NCBI RefSeq assembly: GCF_037811135.1
Contig: NZ_CP149130.1
Location: forward strand, 447,001 to 511,000
Length of the DNA stretch: 64,000 nt
Origin: Aeromonas rivipollensis
Lineage (GTDB): Bacteria; Pseudomonadota; Gammaproteobacteria; Enterobacterales; Aeromonadaceae
Reading direction: 5' to 3'
The stretch's first letter is position 1. Every line of letters begins with the position of its first letter. The notes below the pieces were generated by a model that was given only the letters and a program-made list of their open reading frames with translations, was not told where the DNA came from and did not search any database. Below are positions 59,290 through 64,000 of this stretch, one piece after another. A program made the translations under genes and the position numbers.

Positions 59290-61887
59290 GTGCTTGAAAC
59301 ATACCGTAAACACGTCGCAGAACGTGCCGCCGAGGGCGTGGTTGCCAAACCTCTGGATGCAGAGCAGGTCGCCGCCCTGGTTGAACTGCTCAAGAACCCG
59401 CCCGCCGGTGAACATGATTTTCTGAAAGAACTGTTGTCCTCCCGCATTCCCCCGGGTGTTGATGAAGCGGCCTATGTCAAAGCCGGCTTCCTCACCGCCG
59501 TCGCTAAGGGCGAGACCCACTCACCCATACTGACCGCGGCCGAAGCGGTCGAGCTGCTCGGCACCATGCAGGGTGGCTACAACATCCAGCCGCTGATCGA
59601 TCTGCTGGACGACGCCTCCCTGGCTCCTCTTGCTGCCAAGGGCCTGTCCCACACCCTGCTGATGTTCGACTCCTTCCACGACGTGGAAGAGAAGGCGAAG
59701 GCGGGTAATGCCCACGCCCAGCAAGTGCTGCAGTCCTGGGCCGATGCCGAGTGGTTCCTGAACCGCCCCGCCCTGGCCGAGAAGATCACCGTCACAGTGT
59801 TCAAGGTGACCGGCGAAACCAACACCGACGATCTGTCCCCGGCACCGGATGCCTGGTCCCGTCCCGACATTCCGCTCCATGCCCTGGCCATGCTGAAGAA
59901 CGCCCGCCCCGGCATCACCCCGGACAAGGACGGCGTCATCGGCCCGGTCAAGGCCATCGAAGAGCTCAAGCAGACCGGCTTCCCGCTGGCCTACGTCGGC
60001 GACGTGGTCGGTACCGGCTCCTCCCGCAAATCTGCCACCAACTCGGTGCTCTGGTTCATGGGCGACGACATTCCGTTCGTGCCGAACAAGCGCGCCGGTG
60101 GCGTTTGCCTGGGCGGCAAGATTGCCCCCATCTTCTTCAACACCATGGAAGATGCCGGTGCCCTGCCCATCGAAGTGGATGTCTCCAGGCTGGAGATGGG
60201 CGATGTGATCGACATCTTCCCCTATGAGGGCAAGATCACCCGTCACGGCACCGACGAGGTGCTGGCCCGCTTTGAATTGAAAACCGACGTGCTGATCGAC
60301 GAAGTGCGCGCCGGTGGCCGCATTCCGCTGATCATCGGCCGTGGCCTGACCGACAAGGCCCGCGAGGCGCTGGGCCTGCCGTTCTCCACCGTGTTCCGTC
60401 GCCCGCAACCGGTGGCCGATACCGGCAAGGGTTACACCCTGGCCCAGAAGATGGTGGGCAAGGCGTGCGGCGTGCAGGGCATACGCCCTGGCACCTACTG
60501 CGAGCCGCGCATGACCACGGTCGGCTCCCAGGACACCACTGGCCCCATGACCCGCGACGAGCTGAAAGACTTGGCCTGCCTCGGCTTCTCCGCCGATCTG
60601 ACCATGCAGTCCTTCTGCCACACCGCTGCCTACCCCAAACCCATAGACGTGCAGACCCACCACACCCTGCCGGACTTCATCATGAACCGCGGTGGCGTCT
60701 CCCTGCGTCCGGGTGACGGCGTCATCCACTCCTGGCTGAACCGCATGCTGCTGCCGGATACAGTGGGCACCGGTGGTGACTCCCACACCCGTTTCCCCAT
60801 CGGCATCTCCTTCCCGGCGGGTTCCGGTCTGGTGGCCTTCGCCGCCGCCACCGGCGTGATGCCGCTGGACATGCCGGAATCCGTGCTGGTGCGCTTCAAG
60901 GGCGAGCTGCAACCGGGCATCACCCTGCGTGATCTGGTCCATGCCATCCCCTACGCCGCCATCCAGAAGGGGCTGCTGACCGTCGAGAAAGCGGGCAAGA
61001 AGAACATCTTCTCCGGCCGCATCCTCGAGATCGAAGGTCTGCCGACCCTGAAGGTAGAGCAAGCCTTCGAGCTGGCAGACGCCAGCGCCGAGCGCTCCGC
61101 CGCCGGTTGCACCATCAAGCTGGATCAGGCCCCGATCATCGAGTACCTGAAGTCCAACATCGTGATGCTGAAATGGATGCTGTCCGAAGGCTACGGCGAC
61201 GTGCGCACCATCACCCGCCGCATCAAGGGGATGGAAGAGTGGCTGGCCAATCCGGTGCTGATGGAAGCGGACAAGGACGCCGAGTACGCCGAAATCATCG
61301 AGATCGATCTGGCCACCATCAAGGAACCCATCCTCTGTGCGCCGAACGATCCGGACGACGCCCGCCTGCTCTCCGACGTGGCTGGCAGCCAGATCGATGA
61401 GGTGTTCATCGGTTCCTGCATGACCAACATCGGCCACTTCCGTGCCGCCGGCAAACTGCTCGAGAAGTACCAGGGCGAGCTGCCGACCCGCATGTGGATC
61501 GCGCCGCCCACCAAGATGGACAAGGATCAGCTGACCGAAGAGGGCTACTACGGCATCTTCGGCCGGGTCGGTGCCCGCATCGAGATCCCGGGCTGCTCCC
61601 TGTGCATGGGCAACCAGGCGCGCGTGGCGGAAGGGGCCTCCGTGGTTTCTACCTCCACACGCAACTTCCCGAACCGTCTGGGTAAAGGTGCCAACGTCTA
61701 CCTGGCGTCTGCGGAGCTGGCTGCTGTTGCCGCCATTCTCGGCAAGATCCCGACAGTGGCGGAGTACCTGCAATACGCCAAGACCCTGGATGCCACGGCG
61801 GCCGACACTTACCGCTACCTCAACTTCAACGAAATCGCCTCCTACACCAAGAAGGCCGATGCGGTGATTTTGCAACAGGCGGTCTAA
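59290..61887 (+). CDS. acnB: Aconitate hydratase B (AcnB)
   Basis: AcnB is the main TCA-cycle aconitase, converting citrate to isocitrate with a 4Fe-4S cluster; its apo form binds RNA. The start is GTG 59290, with GAGG upstream and the family start [20 protein letters not shown]. The 865 residues contain the AcnB HEAT-like N-terminus ([20 protein letters not shown]) and the cluster cysteines in [10 protein letters not shown] and [14 protein letters not shown]. Length and order of domains match the family. Confidence 0.98.
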   Translation: MLETYRKHVAERAAEGVVAKPLDAEQVAALVELLKNPPAGEHDFLKELLSSRIPPGVDEAAYVKAGFLTAVAKGETHSPILTAAEAVELLGTMQGGYNIQPLIDLLDDASLAPLAAKGLSHTLLMFDSFHDVEEKAKAGNAHAQQVLQSWADAEWFLNRPALAEKITVTVFKVTGETNTDDLSPAPDAWSRPDIPLHALAMLKNARPGITPDKDGVIGPVKAIEELKQTGFPLAYVGDVVGTGSSRKSATNSVLWFMGDDIPFVPNKRAGGVCLGGKIAPIFFNTMEDAGALPIEVDVSRLEMGDVIDIFPYEGKITRHGTDEVLARFELKTDVLIDEVRAGGRIPLIIGRGLTDKAREALGLPFSTVFRRPQPVADTGKGYTLAQKMVGKACGVQGIRPGTYCEPRMTTVGSQDTTGPMTRDELKDLACLGFSADLTMQSFCHTAAYPKPIDVQTHHTLPDFIMNRGGVSLRPGDGVIHSWLNRMLLPDTVGTGGDSHTRFPIGISFPAGSGLVAFAAATGVMPLDMPESVLVRFKGELQPGITLRDLVHAIPYAAIQKGLLTVEKAGKKNIFSGRILEIEGLPTLKVEQAFELADASAERSAAGCTIKLDQAPIIEYLKSNIVMLKWMLSEGYGDVRTITRRIKGMEEWLANPVLMEADKDAEYAEIIEIDLATIKEPILCAPNDPDDARLLSDVAGSQIDEVFIGSCMTNIGHFRAAGKLLEKYQGELPTRMWIAPPTKMDKDQLTEEGYYGIFGRVGARIEIPGCSLCMGNQARVAEGASVVSTSTRNFPNRLGKGANVYLASAELAAVAAILGKIPTVAEYLQYAKTLDATAADTYRYLNFNEIASYTKKADAVILQQAV

Positions 61888-61916
61888 GCCTTGTCGGTCT
61901 GACCACTGGAAATAAC

Positions 61917-61943
61917 AATGCCGCGTCCTGACGCGGCATTTTC
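61917..61943 (+). terminator. Intrinsic terminator after acnB
   Basis: AATGCCGCGTC (61917-61927) pairs with GACGCGGCATT (61930-61940), with a very tight loop, followed by TTCC. A GATAAT box at 61962-61967 could serve the next gene, but no convincing -35 accompanies it. Confidence 0.85.
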
Positions 61944-62125
61944 CATTTATGGGGGTTGCGCGATAATGGGCCGCCAATCTCCCGCCATTGCGTCGTCGAT
62001 TTCTTTTACCAGCGCGCTGCGTTAGGTTGTCTGGCCTGAATGGTCCCATTGTCTTCTGTGCGAGATGGGCGTTATTTCACTGCGGTGCTTGCCAGGGCAA
62101 GCCTGCGAATTGCGGCGTGGTTTCT

Positions 62126-63703
62126 ATGTTCCTGTTCCGGATTGATCTTGCCCGTACGAGATGGCGCCTTGGCTGTGCCTTGCTGGTCTTGACCCTGCCA
62201 CTGCTGGCGGGAGGCTGGATGGTGCACAACAGCTATGAGCAGGAGTTGAAGAGCGACGCCAGCGCCTCCGCCTACAAGGCGCGAACCTTGCTTGAGCGCA
62301 TGCTGGATCAGGCCGAGCAGGCCAACCTGGAGGCATTGCCGCTGGTGAACCGGCCCTGTAGCGGCAACCTGCTGCAACTGCGCAAGAGAGTGGCCCTCGA
62401 GCCTTTCCTGCGCTCGGTCAATCTGGTGCGCGACGGGGTGATCAACTGCACCTCGCTGTTTGGAGCTGTCCATGAGGTGGATGACAGGTCGGTCTACACG
62501 CAGAACAAGTTGCTGCTGATGCGCGGCAACAAGGTGCGTCAGAATCATCCGCTGCTGGTGGTGCGCCATGATCGCGGGCGCGATGCGGCGCTGAGCGCCA
62601 TCGACAGCACCCAGCTCAGCTTCATGCTCGCCATGAGCAGCGACAGCAGCGAGCTCTACCTGCAGGTCGGGTCGGCCTGGATCGATGAATCCGGCCATCA
62701 CCAGAACCGGCCCCCCAGGCTGCACAGCAAGACTCGCCTTGCCCTCGCCTCCCACCGCTACCCCTTCGCCATCCATGCGGGCTATGCCATGCCGCTCTAC
62801 TGGCACTCCCTGTGGGAGGCTCGCCATCTGGCCCTGCTGTGGCTGGCCGGCACCTCTGTGCTGCTCGCGCTGCTGGTGTGGTGGGTGCTCGGTCGCCCTG
62901 GCTCCCCGACGGACGAGCTGAGGCGCGGGTTGCTGGCGGGGGAGTTCGTTCCCTACCTGCAACCCCTGATGGCCAGCAAGGACGGCCGCATGGTGGGGGC
63001 CGAGGTGCTGATGCGCTGGCAGCACCCGAGCTCAGGCTTGATCCGCCCGGATTTATTCATCCCCCAGGCGGAAGAGTCCGGGCTGATAGTGCCCATGACC
63101 ACCCATCTCATGAAGGTGGTGGCCCATCGCCTGAAGCAGGTGCAGAGCCAGCTGCCCGAGGGATTTCACATCAGCTTCAACATCAGCGCCGCCCACTGCC
63201 GGGATCTCTCCCTGCTGACGGAGTGCCGCGCCTTCCTCGCCCACTTCCAGCCGGGTCGGGTGGCACTGGTGCTGGAGCTGACCGAGCGGGAGCTGCTGGT
63301 GGCCAACCCCCATACCCTCTCCCTGTTCGCACAGCTGGACGAGATGGGGGTCAAGCTCGCCATCGATGACTTTGGCACCGGCCACTCCAGCCTGATCTAC
63401 CTGCAGCAGTTCCATGTGGACTATCTCAAGATCGATCGCTCCTTCATAGGGCGCATCGGCACCGAGTCCCTTTCCGAACACATAGTCGACAACGTGATCG
63501 ATCTCGGTCGCAGGCTGGGCCTGGCCCTGGTCGCCGAAGGGGTCGAGACCGAGCACCAGGCCGCGTACCTCAGGGGCAAGGGGGTCCACTACCTGCAGGG
63601 ATACCTGTTCGCGCGCCCCCAGCCGCTGCGTCAGTTCTGCCAGGGGTTGACGGCAGGGGAGGCGGATACCCAGCCGGTTGCCGGTCGCGCCACTTCCGCC
63701 TGA
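62126..63703 (+). CDS. CSS-motif EAL cyclic di-GMP phosphodiesterase
   Basis: The 525 residues start at ATG 62126 with a membrane helix (about 14-32), followed by a periplasmic CSS-motif domain containing RPCSGNLL and INCTSLFG, the redox-sensitive cysteine pair known from E. coli Pdc proteins. A second membrane helix (about 233-253, LALLWLAGTSVLLALLVWWV) leads to a cytoplasmic EAL domain. Its signature is EVL (GAEVLMRWQHP), with NISAAHC, the metal loop DDFGTGHSSL, DYLKIDRSFI and AEGVETEHQ intact, so it should hydrolyse cyclic di-GMP. The longer frame from 61988 lacks a plausible start and is rejected. A paralogue follows. Confidence 0.9.
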   Translation: MFLFRIDLARTRWRLGCALLVLTLPLLAGGWMVHNSYEQELKSDASASAYKARTLLERMLDQAEQANLEALPLVNRPCSGNLLQLRKRVALEPFLRSVNLVRDGVINCTSLFGAVHEVDDRSVYTQNKLLLMRGNKVRQNHPLLVVRHDRGRDAALSAIDSTQLSFMLAMSSDSSELYLQVGSAWIDESGHHQNRPPRLHSKTRLALASHRYPFAIHAGYAMPLYWHSLWEARHLALLWLAGTSVLLALLVWWVLGRPGSPTDELRRGLLAGEFVPYLQPLMASKDGRMVGAEVLMRWQHPSSGLIRPDLFIPQAEESGLIVPMTTHLMKVVAHRLKQVQSQLPEGFHISFNISAAHCRDLSLLTECRAFLAHFQPGRVALVLELTERELLVANPHTLSLFAQLDEMGVKLAIDDFGTGHSSLIYLQQFHVDYLKIDRSFIGRIGTESLSEHIVDNVIDLGRRLGLALVAEGVETEHQAAYLRGKGVHYLQGYLFARPQPLRQFCQGLTAGEADTQPVAGRATSA

Positions 63704-63795
63704 GCACCTCAGTGCGGTTGCTCGTTATTTGACCGGTTAGGCCTGGGTTCAGCTTGGGTTGCTAACATGGCGATCCTTTACGAACGGGATCCGCC

Positions 63796-64000
63796 ATGCG
63801 TTATTGCTCCGCGGCCGACACGGCCAGACCCAGGCCAAGACTGCTGATCACCTTGCTGATGTTCGCGCTGCCCATGCTGCTCGGCAACTGGGCCATGCTC
63901 GTTCGCTATCGGGTCGATCTGCAGTGGGAGTCCCATCAGGCGGCGAGCCATACCCTGGCGCTGATGGAAACCATGCTGTCTCATGCCCAGGCGGCCAATC
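63796..64000 (+). CDS. Second CSS-motif signalling protein, 5' part only
   Basis: ATG 63796 with GGGA upstream opens a frame that runs off the window. The first 68 residues contain a membrane helix (LLITLLMFALPMLLGNWAML) and a periplasmic start with SHTLALMETMLSHAQAAN, parallel to AYKARTLLERMLDQAEQANL of the gene before. It is therefore a probable tandem paralogue of the CSS-EAL protein. Whether it has an EAL domain cannot be seen. Confidence 0.75.
   Translation, partial: MRYCSAADTARPRPRLLITLLMFALPMLLGNWAMLVRYRVDLQWESHQAASHTLALMETMLSHAQAAN

Noticed and set aside
61988..62125. N-terminal extension of the CSS-EAL protein from a TTG
   Set aside because: The extra 46 residues are Cys/Arg-rich and unlike a membrane protein start, and the domain order begins at ATG 62126.

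Overview
The window is a contiguous piece of a high-GC gammaproteobacterial chromosome, almost certainly an Aeromonas. The evidence is a complete lateral (swarming) flagellar block in Aeromonas/Vibrio style, the tapABCD type IV pilus genes followed by coaE-zapD-yacG, a division and cell wall (dcw) cluster with no ddl between murC and ftsQ, and pdhR-aceEF-lpd near acnB. I cannot fix the species. Two lateral flagellin genes and a flagellin lysine methylase are present.

Region 1 (1-14358) is the distal half of a lateral flagellar cluster. It holds the lfgI end, lfgJ (rod cap without a muramidase domain), lfgK and lfgL (junction proteins), a LafW-like protein of uncertain role, fliB on the minus strand, two flagellins (lafA1, lafA2), cap lafB, chaperone lafC, a FliT-like chaperone, lafE (hook length), lafF (FliL), lafS (sigma-28), lafT and lafU (stators), and a PilZ-like gene overlapping the end of lafU. 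A good sigma-54 promoter candidate precedes the FliT-like gene. A lytic transglycosylase faces the cluster from the other strand, and a small membrane protein follows.

Region 2 (15834-33885) is the dcw cluster: mraZ-rsmH-ftsL-ftsI-murE-murF-mraY-murD-ftsW-murG-murC-ftsQ-ftsA-ftsZ-lpxC. It starts with a sigma-70 promoter over GTGG repeats with about 10 bp spacing (the MraZ operator), and a near-consensus promoter lies just before ftsQ. A membrane-anchored M23 peptidase sits between lpxC and secA, where E. coli has secM.

Region 3 (33943-45723) holds secA and mutT, convergent with yacG-zapD-coaE-tapD-tapC-tapB-tapA on the minus strand. Then come nadC with a small retropepsin-like membrane protein (minus) and ampD (plus).

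Region 4 (45757-53189) is the pyruvate dehydrogenase locus: a perfect PdhR operator, pdhR, aceE, a repeat-filled spacer, aceF with three lipoyl domains, and lpd.

Region 5 (53231-64000) has a GAF-GGDEF protein, a small lipoprotein, a chemoreceptor, a patatin-barrel outer membrane protein (type Vd-like), acnB with a structured leader, and two tandem CSS-motif proteins, the first with an EAL domain and the second cut by the window end.

Most of the window is conserved core genome. The least expected sequence features are degenerate duplications in which the end of the upstream gene is echoed in the gap before the next gene: clear at lfgK/lfgL and aceE/aceF, weaker at murG/murC. I saw no CRISPR array, insertion sequence, tRNA or rRNA gene.
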